From NCBI GenBank assembly GCA_037447655.1, contig JBBHKE010001844.1, positions 40,936-104,935 of the forward strand: a DNA stretch of 64,000 nt. Direction: 5' to 3'. Position 1 is the first letter of the stretch. Every line of letters starts with the position of its first letter. This stretch comes from Zygnema cylindricum (Eukaryota > Streptophyta > Zygnematophyceae > Zygnematales > Zygnemataceae). The notes under the pieces were generated by a model, which saw only the letters and a program-made list of their open reading frames with translations, was not told the origin of the DNA and ran no database searches. A program made the translations under genes and the position numbers. Of this stretch, positions 10,470 to 21,188 are shown piece after piece.

Positions 10470-11649
10470 CGAAACTCTGTGTGCTCCATTGCCCATAGAA
10501 TCGCAGATCCAAAAGAAACTAATCTATATAGTGCCGACTCCAAGTTGATATAAACCCAAATGACAGACCCCTTGACAATCAGAGACCCATTATAGTTTCA
10601 CCCCTGTGAAATAAGACTTTCTGTGTGCTCAGTTCCACCACAGAATGCAAAGTTAGAATATGAGTTTTGGAAAAATTCACCAACTTTGACTTTCCCTTAG
10701 AAATGCAGCCACCTTGGCAGGCAAAATCTCTGACCGATTACACCCGTGTGAAACGTGGATTCCCCTAAGTCCGCAGCAAAAAGAATCATTGAAAATTGTC
10801 AAGTAAATTGATAGTTATCAATGGTCAAAGATGACCTTTTGTACATGAGCTCTCTCGGAGAGAGGCTGCTACCTACTAAATTTTTTAAGTCATATTCCCT
10901 TTCTAAAACTCTATCTATTGACGTACGAAACCAATCAAATATTTGTGTCGTATAGAAAAGTACAGGTGTCGATGTACTTTCTGTACGGCCATCGTACAAC
11001 ATGGCCAAAATGTCGACAGGTGTCAAATCGGGATTTGTTCCCATAATCTCCGGAGTTGCCCAAATCCAATGTCATCACGCCACGCGTCATTTGACGTGGC
11101 GATGGCCGTAAAACGCCAAAAATACCTCTTCCGTGATCGTGGCGCCTATCGTGGCCGTCCGACCAAAACCGGCTATAAATCTAGCCGTTGAAATTAGACG
11201 CGCATTATTTGTTTCGCGGTCGAAACAAAGGCGTGATATCCGTTTCAAAAAAATACATTGAAATCGTACTCCGTACTATCTAAAACAGTATCCATGCACA
11301 ACGCAATAATTCCTCGTTAAACGAATTAGTCTACGTGTTACTATTTATATATTTATCAAACCATATATACCATAACACTGGTCCTACACCTAACGGACAG
11401 AGCTAACAGCTACGCTAACGGACCACAGGTAGCATGATCAATTCCTGGGTCCGACAATACTTTTAGTAAACCTATATGTTTTCTGCTACTTGTCCCTCTA
11501 TAAAGCTTTAGGCAACCATGGCTCTATCTCCCTACCCAGCCTTCAGTGACTACAACAAAAGTGGGGGCTTGGAGAAGGGAGTTAGAGGCAGACTGCCCTC
11601 TACCTTTTTCTTATCATAATAGAGACCTATAAAATACTCAAATATCCAA
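10470..11649 (-). repeat. copia-3 5' LTR (full length)
   Basis: On the minus strand it starts near 11649, with the block 'agtattttataggtctctat' matching the start of the copia-5 LTR, and it ends GAGTTTC just before the primer-binding site. It is ~1180 bp, similar in length to the copia-5 LTRs. It includes the family block around 'gccatggttgcc' near 11520 and the gag ATG (10489-10487). Confidence 0.82.
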
Positions 11650-11654
11650 AATTT

Positions 11655-14094
11655 GTGCCTGACTTTAAGAAAAATATGTTTTCCACGTTTTGGTAGAGAG
11701 TAAAGGCTTTGAGATTACTTTGAAAAATGGTCGGCAGGTTGTTAGCAAAAATGGAAAAGTTGGGGTTACAGGTATCAGAGATAATAGCAAGATGAACCGC
11801 ATGGATATGGCTAATACCAAGGAGAATGATGTTCTGTACTTCGGTGTTTTGCACTCAGATAAGTTATGGCATAAAAGATTAAGCCATATAAACTATGATA
11901 GAATGAGAAAAATGGTGCTTGCTGGCGAAATAGAGTGTGTATCAATCACAGATCAGCCGGTTAAAACATGTGATGGCTGCGCTTTAGGCAAAATCCACAG
12001 ACTGCCATTTCCTAAAGAGTTTGAGCATCGGTCAACAAGACTTTTACATTAAATTCATACGGATGTTTTTGGTCCTGCAAAGGTTCCATCTGCTGGGGGG
12101 ATGAAGTATATGGTCACATTCACAGATGATTTCTCCAGGTTTACAAAAGTTTACTTCATGAAAGAAAAGAGTGAAGTATTTGGTCACTTCAAACACTATA
12201 AAGCATGGGTTGAAAAGCTTCATAATTTACCTATTTTGTAGCTCAAATCGGACAATGGTAATGAATATACATCGAAGGAATTTGAAACATTTTTTCACGA
12301 GGAAGGTATAAGTCATCTGTTGACAGTTCCATATTCATCGAAACAAAATGAGTTGTCGGAGAGATTAAATAAAACTATCACGGAGAGCTCTAGGTCGATG
12401 CTCGCAGATAAAAGTGTGGATCCGAGGCATCCAACTATCTCAGCCTCAAAATTTCCGGGGGGAAGAAGATCCAGCAGCCGCCTGCAAGCAAGCTCTCACT
12501 TTGCCTACTCGGCAACCTCAGGGGAGCCTTTAACCATCCAAGAGGCCTTCTCATCACCAGAGCGGAATTAGTGGATCGAGGCAGCAAACCACGAAATGAA
12601 GTCCATCATGGAGGCTCAAACATGGGAGATTGTGGACCTTTCTCCGGACCGAAAAGTGATCGACAGCAAATGGGTATTCAAGGTGAAGTTAAATCCCGAT
12701 AACACTATTGAACGATATAAGGCCAGACTTGTGGCAAAGGGGTATAATCAAAAGGAAGGAATTGATTTTGAAGAAACTTTTTCTCCGGTTGTACGATTTC
12801 CGACAGTTAGGATTTTGTTGTTCCTGGCTCTTATAGAAGATATGGAAATACATCAGATGGATGTAAAGACGACCTTTTTGCATAGAGAACTAGAGGAGAC
12901 CATTTACATGCATGAGCCTGAAAAGTATGCAGAACCAGGAAAAGGGCATTTAGTATGCAAGTTGCTAAAATCTTTGTACGGCCTAAAACAGGCCCCTAGG
13001 CAATAAAATCTGAAGCTTGATGAATTCTTGACCATTCTAGGATTTCAAAGGATAAGTTCTGATCACTCTGTCTACGTTCTAAAGGGTGAAAATGGGATAG
13101 TGTATATAGCGGTGTATGTAGATGATTTACTATTAATTAGCAAATCAATGGCTAAAATTAACAAAATCAACACTGCTCTAAACTCACGGTTCGAGATAAA
13201 ATACCTCGGTGAGGCAAAGTATATTTTGTGTATCCATGTAGAGAGGGACAAAAATAAGAAAGTAATAAAATTGACTCAAAAAGAGGCTATTGGAAACATG
13301 TTAGATAAGCATGGAATGCAGGGGGCAAAAAATGGCTAACTCCAATGGAGTTTCGGCAAAAGATAGAGGGAGAAAAGACAAAACCGGGTATCATTTTTAG
13401 CGAGTATTTAGAGTCAGGGGTGAATGATCCTATGACACTAATACCTTATAGATAGATAGTCGGAAGCTTAATATATTTCATGAACTGTACCCGTCTTGAC
13501 ATTGCTGCAGCAATTGGGGTACTGAGCAGAAGTCTATAGAATTCGAGAAAATCTGATTTTGATGCAGTAAGAAGAGTCTTAAGATATTTGGTAGGAACCA
13601 AAGACCTCAAACCCACACTAAGCGGAGGAGAAGTGAAGCTGCAAACTTAGAGTGATGCAAGCTATGACGACATGCCAAGTCGAAAATCCACCACGGGATT
13701 CGTTCTGCAAATTGGGAACGGAACTTACTGCTGGAGCAGCAAACTTCAAAAGGTTACAGCACAGTCGACAATAGAGTCAGAATACATGGCAGCAAGCTCG
13801 GCCCTGAAAGAACTCTTATGGGTAAAATCTATGTTGCGATAACTAGGATACAAGCAGATTGGGCCATAGGTGATCTGGTGTGATAACCAGGCTGCCATTG
13901 CCTCTAACCCAAGTCACCACTTCAAGAGTAAACACATGGATGTAAGATTACACTTTCTAAGAAAGAAAGTGTTCTCTAGGGCAATCAAATTATGTTATCT
14001 GCCAGACGCAAGAATGATTGTTGATATGCTTACTAAAGCTCTTCCTACTCCCAAGCTGAAGTATTGTAGGGATGCAGTAGGATTGGGTGAATAG
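11655..14094 (+). pseudogene. copia-2 pol remnant (integrase, RT, RNase H)
   Basis: The protease frame resumes with VPDFKKNMFS at 11655. The integrase zinc-binding region (LWHKRLSHINYDRM, then CDGCALGKIHRLPF) spans 11860-12010. Core remnants include TDDFSRFTKVYF, KSDNGNEY and SERLNKT to about 12420, where a deletion removes the C-terminal integrase. RT begins at about 12596 (WEIVDLSP, KWVFKVKLN), has KSLYGLKQAPRQ at 12971-13006 and YVDDLLLIS at about 13115. RNase H has QSTIESEYMAASSA near 13763 and WCDNQAAIAS near 13874. Stops occur near 12050, 12240, 12570, 13004, 13336, 13454 and 13840. Confidence 0.88.
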
Positions 14095-14276
14095 AGGAGT
14101 TGTTGCACTGCAATATTGCCATGTTTGGCTAGGCCAAAATTAGGGTGTAGTGGAACCAGGTGATTAGTTGGTTTGATGCGCTGCTAAGTTGCCATGTTGC
14201 GCTGCTATGCTGCCATGCTGTGATAAGTGTGAAATCGCAACAACGTTGATACATTGAGTCTAAAGCTTTAGGGGAG

Positions 14277-15060
14277 TGTTGATTTTGAAAGCCTTAAGTC
14301 TCAGTAAATTAGTGTGACGAACAAGAAGACAAATCTACAAGGACACGCGTCGTCACTTAAAGCACATTACAAGTATCTTGGATTGGCACTTATATCCATA
14401 TATACATGACACACATTGAGGGGAGACAACGCAGTTGCGATGCAGCAACGTAACTGCGATATAGCAACGCAGCTGCGACGCAGCCAACACAAAGCGGCAG
14501 CAACCAAATTAAGGCAACACAACTGCGATCACATTTGATATGGTCCGTACGAACAACGCAGCGACCGATATTTTTAATATGATTCTCTATAGTAGAGAGC
14601 AACTGCGATAGATACGATTTAAGTCAACTTAGTGGGTAGCTCAATGGTAGTTTAGTGGTAGCTCAGTGGTAGCATGATAAATTAGTGTTAGCTTGGTGTT
14701 TTGAAGTACCTCTCACGTACACTAGTATCGTTGGTACAACAGAAGTATAAGACTTAGGACTCAGAACACATCATGTATCAGACTTCCAAGTAGTAAAACT
14801 GCAAACGGTTTTTGGGAAACTTCTGAGTATTATATCTTAAGTGTTGTTGGTTCAATTGTACTGAAACTTTGGGAGTTGTCAGTGTTTATGCTGCTCTATA
14901 CTTTGATAGAGCTTTGTGAAGTTTGGATGTTTGTATAAGATTTGGTGAGCACTGGTAAACAGTTGTTTGGTAGGATTCTTGATAGCTTCTAAGAGTGTAT
15001 CATGTCTACTTCTACTACTACTGCTGCTCCTCCACCTGCACCGATGGTTGTAGAACAACA
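14277..15060 (+). repeat. copia-2 3' LTR
   Basis: It starts TGTTGATTTT after GGGGAG and ends GAACAACA, followed by the target duplication GAGAT at 15061-15065. It retains the LTR-internal ATG (15002) and the ACT/CCT-rich coding start. Outside the element that frame continues only a few codons before a stop. Confidence 0.92.
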
Positions 15061-15065
15061 GAGAT

Positions 15066-16389
15066 GGCAACAAGCAAAATTCAAGTGATTTTTTCACATT
15101 GTATAAGGGTTTTAACGGGTAAACTAGTTTTTATTTCTAGCCATAATTTTGCCTCGCATTTGTTTTTTTGTTAATATTTCACGCACTAGGAGAGGTCACA
15201 AAATATTGTTTTGCACTTTTTTTTTGAAATAATCAACGTAGTTTTTTTTTTGTTATGCGTAGTCCCTCACGTCAGCTTGACAAATATTGTACATTTTCAG
15301 TACATATTTAGGCACGTTGTGTTTAGAGTTGACTATCAATCCAGTGAAAACCTCAAACTTGCGAAAAAATGTCACGAACCAGCTAAAACTTTGTCCTGCT
15401 TGTGAACGTCAAACTTTATAAGTAAATCAACAATTTAAAGTTTATCGTAACAAAACCGCGGCATCCACATGTAAACAAAAGTGATGTGCGCAAACAATTT
15501 ACTTAACTTCCACTTCGAGAGCGCATGTTGGTTTTAAACTCAGAATCAAAATTGAAATCTAATGGCGAAGCACCACATCAAACTTAGACAGAATTAGAAA
15601 ACAACGTGAAATGAAACAAACCAAAACAAAATAACTCTAAGTATTGTACGAATAAATTAACTCGGAAGAAACAAAATAAAACTTGTACACGATAAAAAAT
15701 CGGACCCGTGTAATAATATTAATGAAACAAAAGAGGAGGAGAAGCTTGCTTTGCTAAATAGACGTAAACGTAAAATTTGGGCAGCGAGCAGTGACGACAT
15801 CAACTATTCGATGTATACTTCACAAGTAGTGTGGCGAACGATGAGAGGCATTGTAAGAAACAGATAACCCTTGTTTTGAGCATAACTCGTTCAATTCTTA
15901 CAATTTTTAGGGTAACTTAAAATACAATTTATCGTAAATGTGTAAGATTCAACCCTAACATCATGGCAAATTACTTTGATGTAATTACCTTATGATAGGC
16001 ACCACCTCCTTTTATGTGGAAAACTAAAAGTAGTTTGAAAAATTAGGAATATATGTTGGTGGGAGAAAAGATGATAAAGTAAGGTTTAACATTAATAGTT
16101 GATTTATTTTCAAAACGAAATTAACATGTGTTTCAAGTTACAAATGTATAATTTTTCCAATCAATGCCATTTTATAACGTGATCGACGAGACTTAATGTC
16201 CATGCTTTCTTTTTATGAAATTTATTGGGTAATTAATTCACTACAGAAGTTTTACTTTAATTTTGAGGGTAAATCATGCAAAATACTATTTTGTCAGTAA
16301 TTTTATGTGGGGTTATCTTAATCATGTACAACCACCCTCAACATTATTATTCAATGTGGTTATCCTATGTAATTACTAGTCTTGTGTAT
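15066..16389. other. No recognisable gene
   Basis: AT-rich sequence with short interrupted frames on both strands, poly-T runs near 15220-15255, and no repeat I can tie to the named families. Confidence 0.5.
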
Positions 16390-16760
16390 CCAGCCCTCTG
16401 CAGATATTCGATATATATCATTTATTAACTTACAGATTAATCGATATATTGATTCGTTATGCTGAGAGGCTAATATTGTGATAAAATTATGATGTACCGC
16501 GACCTCCTCTTGGTTTCCAACCAAGAAATCACAACCCAACCCCCACACCCCCCCCCCTCCCCCACTTCCGGGGTCGTTGGCATCCGTCGGAAGCCTAAGG
16601 GTGGGGGACGAATCTTCCGTACACTATTTTTGCATTGCAATTTTATAGACCCCACCTCCGACCAAATATATCGCGATAACTTTTGTTGGTCCAAGAGCCG
16701 TATATCGGGCCCATCTAACCGTTCGATATTCAATATATATAAATATCTAATGTATAGTTA
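16390..16760. repeat. Possible T2-type repeat (CGATATAT-rich)
   Basis: It shares 'attcgatattcaatatat' and several ATCGATATAT-like segments with 20240-20510, and has a comparable C-rich centre (16541-16565). The similarity is patchy and I cannot fix the ends. It may be a non-autonomous DNA element. Confidence 0.35.
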
Positions 16761-17258
16761 TAAGAAATTTCCTAATGCACAACAGTTGTAATTTATAGAG
16801 TAGAACTTTTTTTCTAAATGGACATTGCCTCTCCAATGTAATAACATTTATAAAAAGTGATGTTTTACAACTCGTGACCAGGAAAGAGTATATTTTTTTT
16901 ACCTGAATGTCAAAATACGAGGCTGTTAAAACCGATCTACTTTTGAAGTTATAAAAAATATAAAAAATAGGTCTAAAGGGTTAATTTTGTGCGTAATTTA
17001 ATCAATTTATAGTCGTGAAACAAATGTTAAGGCTGGCGTGTTTGTTGAAGAATTCTGATGTTCTCAAATTAGTAAAAAAGCGGTAAAAACGGAAATTTAA
17101 AGGTTGTTAACTTTTGGAGTTTCGAGTTGTCGGTTCGAGGTGAAATTTATGATACGAGATTAGAGAGTATCGGCCGTCTGTCAAACGTCAATTCTGAAAA
17201 ATATCGTCTGTACTAATCTGGCCCCGTTTTTTTTTCGATAATACCAGATTGTCGTTGG
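16761..17258. other. No recognisable gene
   Basis: AT-rich, no sustained reading frame and no match to the repeats described here. Confidence 0.5.
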
Positions 17259-17710
17259 CAGAGGTCGCAAAAGTCAAAATTTTAGGTACCCAAAGCCGAC
17301 GATTTTTTTTTCAAAAATCTGAACACCCGATACGTGACCAGGTTATGTCACGCTTCTAAATTGTTAACCGTTACTCGATACACGTTTACGAAAATAAAAG
17401 TTAACCGAAACCCGATTTCTTGCAACTACCCGTACCCGAATAAGCACAAAATTAATGGTACATCTCTCTCATACCTTCCACGATACCAAGAGTACAAAGT
17501 ACAATAATGTTGGATAGTATGGACAGTACAAAACCTTTATTTTTTTTGTTTTTTTTATTACCCGACCATATCCGTTTTTTTATTTTTTTGTGAATCACCC
17601 GCCCGAATCCGGCCGGCCCCCAAAATTTGGCACCCGAATCCGTTCCGGATCCGTTGATGGCGGTCGGGTAATGGTCGGGTACGGATTCGGGTACCCGATT
17701 GCGACCTCTG
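17259..17710. mobile_element. hAT-family non-autonomous element (452 bp)
   Basis: The terminal inverted repeats are CAGAGGTCGCAA at the left and TTGCGACCTCTG at the right (perfect over 12 bp). The flanks GTCGTTGG and GTCGTGGT match at 6 of 8 positions, consistent with a decayed 8-bp hAT target duplication. The interior equals the two ends of the larger element at 20788-24080 joined together: left-end block 'aagtcaaaattttaggtacc', right-end block 'cgaatccgttccggatccg'. It has no transposase and is therefore a deletion derivative mobilised in trans. Confidence 0.88.
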
Positions 17711-17858
17711 GTCGTGGTCCTGCCGCAAACAGAGGGAAACGGGGAAATCGATACTGATTCTGACCGACGGAAAACAAGGTGGCGATATCTAAAATCGGTA
17801 TCCGACAAATGAAATCGCAGGACGAACCGTCGTCAAAAACTAGGCGGGTGACCGAAAA

Positions 17859-18016
17859 CAGTACACCGCCAATCGCTATTAGCGTAGAGGCTTTTTTACC
17901 GCATAGGAATTAGGATTTTTTCTAAATAGTATGGATTATTCTATTTGAGAATTTGAGAAATAAAAAGCGGGACCGAATTAGCGTTCAATACGCTAATAGC
18001 GATTGGCTGTGTACTG
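17859..18016. mobile_element. Short inverted-repeat element, family M3 (158 bp)
   Basis: Inverted ends of 26 bp with one mismatch: the left starts CAGTACACCGCCAATCGC and the right is its reverse complement, ending GGCTGTGTACTG. The core 'tctaaatagtatgga' and 'aattagcgttcaatacgcta' are shared with 56230-56452. There is no coding capacity. It is one of several copies with the CGCTATTAGCG motif. The transposase superfamily is unknown. Confidence 0.75.
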
Positions 18017-18239
18017 CACTACTGTACCCTACTACGTCGAACAGTGAGAAGTTGCAACGAACGGCCAATCGTACGAAACCGTACGAAATGTAAAGCCAAT
18101 GGACGAGGATCACTTCCAGGTACAAATAACAAAACCGTACGAGTTTTCAAACGGAACGGACTCTCTCCAGGAACGGATTTTTGCAGTTTTACTTTCATAG
18201 AGTCGAATAATATCGTATATGCTGTCAATTTAACAATTT

Positions 18240-18443
18240 ATCCTTTTGAAGAAGCAGACCGTACGTTGAGCTACGAATATTCTTCTTTCTTCTTTTCCTC
18301 CCCCCTTTCCCCCCTTTTCTCTCTCCCTCCCTCCCTCCCTCCCTCCCTCCCTCCCATCCTCACTTTTTCCCTCTCCCTCCTGCTCCCTTCTCCCTCTCCT
18401 TCACGCCACACCCATTTTTTCTCTCTCTCTCACTCTACCCCTC
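18240..18443 (+). promoter_or_regulatory. Pyrimidine-rich leader of the ankyrin gene
   Basis: A CT-rich stretch with a (CCCT)n run at 18325-18355, directly upstream of the ATG at 18444. Such tracts are common in plant 5' leaders. The assignment rests only on position, and no TATA box is clear. Confidence 0.35.
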
Positions 18444-18745
18444 ATGGACCCAACTGAACTCATTTCTACATGGAAACCAGGGGATGATCCCAACGGTCAA
18501 ATTGGTCCAGGAAAACGGACTCCGTTACAGGTTCTATGTCAGAAAGCGGAAATGAGTAGTACAGATTTTGGCATTATCCGGGAGCTCCTGAGAGAGGGAG
18601 GGGATCCGAACGCTAGAGATAGTTTTGGGAGGACTCCTCTCTCTCTCGTCTGTATGGGAGGGGGGGGGGGGGGAGGAGGGGTGGAGGTAGGGGAGGAGTT
18701 GTTGAGGGCGGGGGCCGATCCGAATGCCCAGGATGATTGGGGGAG
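18444..18745 (+). CDS. First exon of an ankyrin-repeat protein (gene broken by gap)
   Basis: The ATG at 18444 opens a frame with ankyrin motifs: RTPLQVLCQ, then a helix pair ending LLREGGDPNARDSFG, RTPLSLVCMGG, and LLRAGADPNAQDDWGR. The G-x-DPNARDxxGRTPL pattern is the ankyrin consensus, in two and a half repeats. A glycine run from a G12-like homopolymer (about 18659-18672) sits inside the second repeat and may be polymorphic or a sequencing artefact. A good donor (GGGAG|GTGAGA) ends the exon at 18745 in phase 2. The next exon should start with another TPLH-type unit. I find none before the N gap at 18851 or after it. Ankyrin repeats bind proteins; the specific function is unknown. Confidence 0.6.
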
Positions 18746-18850
18746 GTGAGAGAGAGAGATTATTATTTTTCTTTTTTTTTGTGTTTTTGTGTTTGTTTGG
18801 CTCTCTGTCTCTCTCTCCACCACCCCCCCCCCTCTCTCTCTCTCTCTCTA

Positions 18851-18860
18851 NNNNNNNNNN
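18851..18860. other. Assembly gap (10 N)
   Basis: Ten N in a row, placed just after a CT repeat at 18835-18850 that probably caused the break. The true length of missing DNA is unknown, so downstream ankyrin exons may be lost here. Confidence 0.99.
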
Positions 18861-18926
18861 TTTTATAGTAGATACACGCGGTTCACCGCTCCTCCATTCA
18901 GAGAATCAGTTTCGGGGGTCTGTTGT

Positions 18927-18980
18927 GGGTAACAAATGGTAGCACGAGTTAGCGGGTAACAAATGGTAGCACGAGTTAGC
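18927..18980. repeat. 27-bp tandem duplication
   Basis: GGGTAACAAATGGTAGCACG... is repeated twice head to tail with no mismatch (18927-18953 and 18954-18980). Confidence 0.95.
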
Positions 18981-19275
18981 CTACTCCCGGCTCCCCACTT
19001 TCCACTGTTTCTATACAACCGTCATTTTTCGATTGTACTCTCGGGATGCAGCAACCTCCAAAGACAATGGTTATCCTAACCTTTACCCAACTAATAATTT
19101 CATACCCTTTGCTTTCCAGATATTTGGGACCTTGGACTCTTCCTTTGGCAACTTCTCACTTGATGGTGCTCGGCCGTCTTTTGAAGTAAGGGGACCTAGT
19201 CGCCCTTCCTTACCTCTCATGTTAGCTTTTTACTGCCAACATATCTTTGTCACCTTTCACCCCTCGGCCCTCATC

Positions 19276-19329
19276 CGATTGAGCACGATGGTAAACAATG
19301 GGCGATTGAGCACGATGGTAAACAATGGG
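19276..19329. repeat. 27-bp tandem duplication
   Basis: CGATTGAGCACGATGGTAAA... is repeated twice head to tail (19276-19302 and 19303-19329). Confidence 0.95.
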
Positions 19330-19969
19330 TGTTGTCTGGGGGCTTTGACTAAGAGACTTACCTCCTCGCCACTTGGCGCACATAGATGATATTTTTCATT
19401 TCGACCTTTAGTGTGTTTTAGGTTTTGGCTTGATAGCTCATTTTTCTCTTTTGGTATTAATGTATAATGCGTTTTTTGTGCTCTCGAAGTTTGTTTTTCG
19501 GTATTCTATTTGTTTTTCTACTTTTTTTTCTAACTTACAACTTCTTGCTCCTTGTGCTGCTTAGCTTTTGTAGTGGTTTTATCCTTTTGGGTTTTTCCAT
19601 CTCTTACCTTTAATGGTAGTCAACAATTTTCCATTCCAATCATGTTTTGAAATTTGATGATATCAACGTCGCGTTTTTGATGATAAAATCTTCTTCTACA
19701 GCAAGAGGTATAGCAAGGGGGGTATGTCAGCGCTGTAGAACACAGGAGGTTAGAGCGAACTCCTACCTCTGTATGGTACTCGTTCAGCGTTGAAGTCTCG
19801 ACAATAAGAGAATCGCTTCAGCCAATTAGGTCAATTGAGGTCATAATAATGTCATTTTAAGCGAGACCACTTTTCGCGCCCATGGATGACAGTTGAGGCC
19901 ATTCAAAATTCAACTCCTGGCTAGTACAGAAAATGGACGGGAAGAACGACGGATGTAGGGTAACTATTG

Positions 19970-20192
19970 TACACCGTGAATCACTACTATTAGTGTTGAT
20001 ATTTTCTTTGACGCTTTTAAACACCTATCTCCGTGCACACACATCCACTTTCCGATTAAAGACTTCCAATCGAAAGGTGGAAATCCTACCTTTTAAGCAA
20101 AACCGTCTAGTTAACGATTTGGCAATTGTGTACGGCTAAAAAACGTTTTAAATAGGAAAGGAAAAAGTAATAGCCATAGCTATATACGGTGT
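19970..20192. mobile_element. M3-family inverted-repeat element
   Basis: The left end TACACCGTGAATC..ACTATTAG and the right end (reverse complement of TACACCGTATATAG..CTATTA) pair imperfectly. Length and interior blocks ('gcttttaaacacct', 'cacacacatcc') match the copies at 38405 and 54910. Confidence 0.6.
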
Positions 20193-20572
20193 AGCGTTGG
20201 GTATTGAGAGCCTCTTACCAATAACTGATATGTACCTTGTCTTGTCGTAATGATAATCGATATATCAGAAGTTGCATATATTGCGATAAATTAACAATAT
20301 TTTGCCATAAATTATTGGGTCGATGATGACCGTGATAACTTTGGATGCTGGTACGGAATGGAATACCACATTTATTTCTAAATCCTCCTGCCCCTTTATC
20401 GCAATACCTCCGTACTTATTTTGTATTTTTACTTTGTCTTGCAATCCCCCACCCCCACCCAATATATCGACGCCCCTCACTATTCGATATTCAATATATC
20501 GGTTGTCGGGATTTCTCGTAATAGGAATTTACTTGTTACACAGCACTAGGAAAGTCGTTTTTTTTTTGTTGT

Positions 20573-20787
20573 CCTAGGTGTCCCAAAGTTTTGTTGAGAC
20601 TTCTTCCAAATGACTTAAATCAATTTAAGGGTTTTCGATGGGCACAAATTGTCCGAAGTTTTTCACATGTAATTCTAACTTATTTCGTATAATTGTAAAT
20701 CGGTAGCCTTTTACCGAGATGCGATATGTACCATATTTTGAACCTACCGATAATCGATACATATCGGGCCGTACTTGATACGAACGG
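20573..20787 (+). repeat. Direct duplication, left copy, flanking the hAT element
   Basis: Starts CCTAGGTGTCCCAAAG and ends GTACTTGATACGAACGG, immediately before the hAT left terminus. It aligns along its whole length with 24081-24293, apart from a ~16-bp deletion, an AT-repeat expansion and scattered substitutions. Confidence 0.85.
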
Positions 20788-20992
20788 CAGTGGTCGCAAA
20801 AGTCAAAATTTTAGGTACCCAAAACCAACAATTTTTTTTTTTCAAAATCTGAGCACCCGACACTTGACCTGGTTATGTCACGCTCCTAAATTGTTACCCG
20901 TTACCCGATACGCGATTACGGAAATAATAGTTAACCGAAACTCGATTTCTCGCGACTGCCCTTACCCGCCCGTACCCGAATAAGTACAAAAT

Positions 20993-21188
20993 TACAATGC
21001 TCATTGTTATTAGCGTTAAGCATTTATTAGTGTTAATACAAAATTATAATTAATAATACTATTTAATGCAAGGAGATGTGGCAAGTTGTAGTCCACGTCT
21101 TTAAATAACGTTGTTAACTCTATTTTGTGATATCTGGCTATAAAAAGTAGCAACTTTTTAACTCTAATAACGATGAGTGGTGCAGTGG
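20993..21188. mobile_element. M3-family element inserted in the hAT transposon
   Basis: Inverted ends GCTCATTGTTATTAGCGTTA and, at the right, the reverse complement of CACTCATCGTTATTAGAG. The same position in related hAT copies (17445-17462, 63135-63150) reads straight from 'acaaaatt' to 'gtacatctc', so these copies are empty sites that show the insertion. Confidence 0.7.

Larger units (their letters stand above)
8607..11649 (-). mobile_element. copia-3: internally deleted minus-strand Copia element nested in copia-2
   Basis: On the minus strand the order is a full 5' LTR (11649-10470), a primer-binding site GGTTATGGGCCC (10469-10458), gag (to about 9226) and then the 3' two-fifths to half of the 3' LTR (9225-8607). 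Pol, the polypurine tract and the start of the 3' LTR are missing, with a single junction near 9225. The flanks TATTT (8602-8606) and AATTT (11650-11654) fit a 5-bp target duplication with one mutation. The interrupted copia-2 frame reads LF before and VPD after, as expected for an insertion. The gag and LTRs belong to the copia-1/copia-5 family. Confidence 0.88.
6683..15060 (+). mobile_element. copia-2: Ty1/copia element with intact ends, interrupted by copia-3
   Basis: It has two LTRs (6683-7457 and 14277-15060) that begin TGTTGATTTT and end GAACAACA. A perfect 5-bp target duplication GAGAT lies at 6678-6682 and 15061-15065. A primer-binding site GGTTATGGGCCT directly follows the 5' LTR, and a polypurine run (14271-14276, GGGGAG) precedes the 3' LTR. 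Gag, protease, integrase, RT and RNase H remnants lie between in the Copia order. The family is distinct from copia-1/3/5 in LTR sequence and gag N-terminus. Coding is broken by stops, by a deletion between integrase and RT near 12420, and by the nested copia-3. Confidence 0.93.
18861..19969. other. Unclassified sequence with two 27-bp tandem duplications
   Basis: No gene is recognised. A 118-codon open frame (19033-19389) has no known domain. Two separate perfect or near-perfect 27-bp duplications lie here, at 18927-18980 and 19276-19329. The rest is AT-rich. Confidence 0.5.

Noticed and set aside
19033-19389. 118-codon frame after the assembly gap
   Set aside because: No domain recognised; part of its length comes from a 27-bp tandem duplication.
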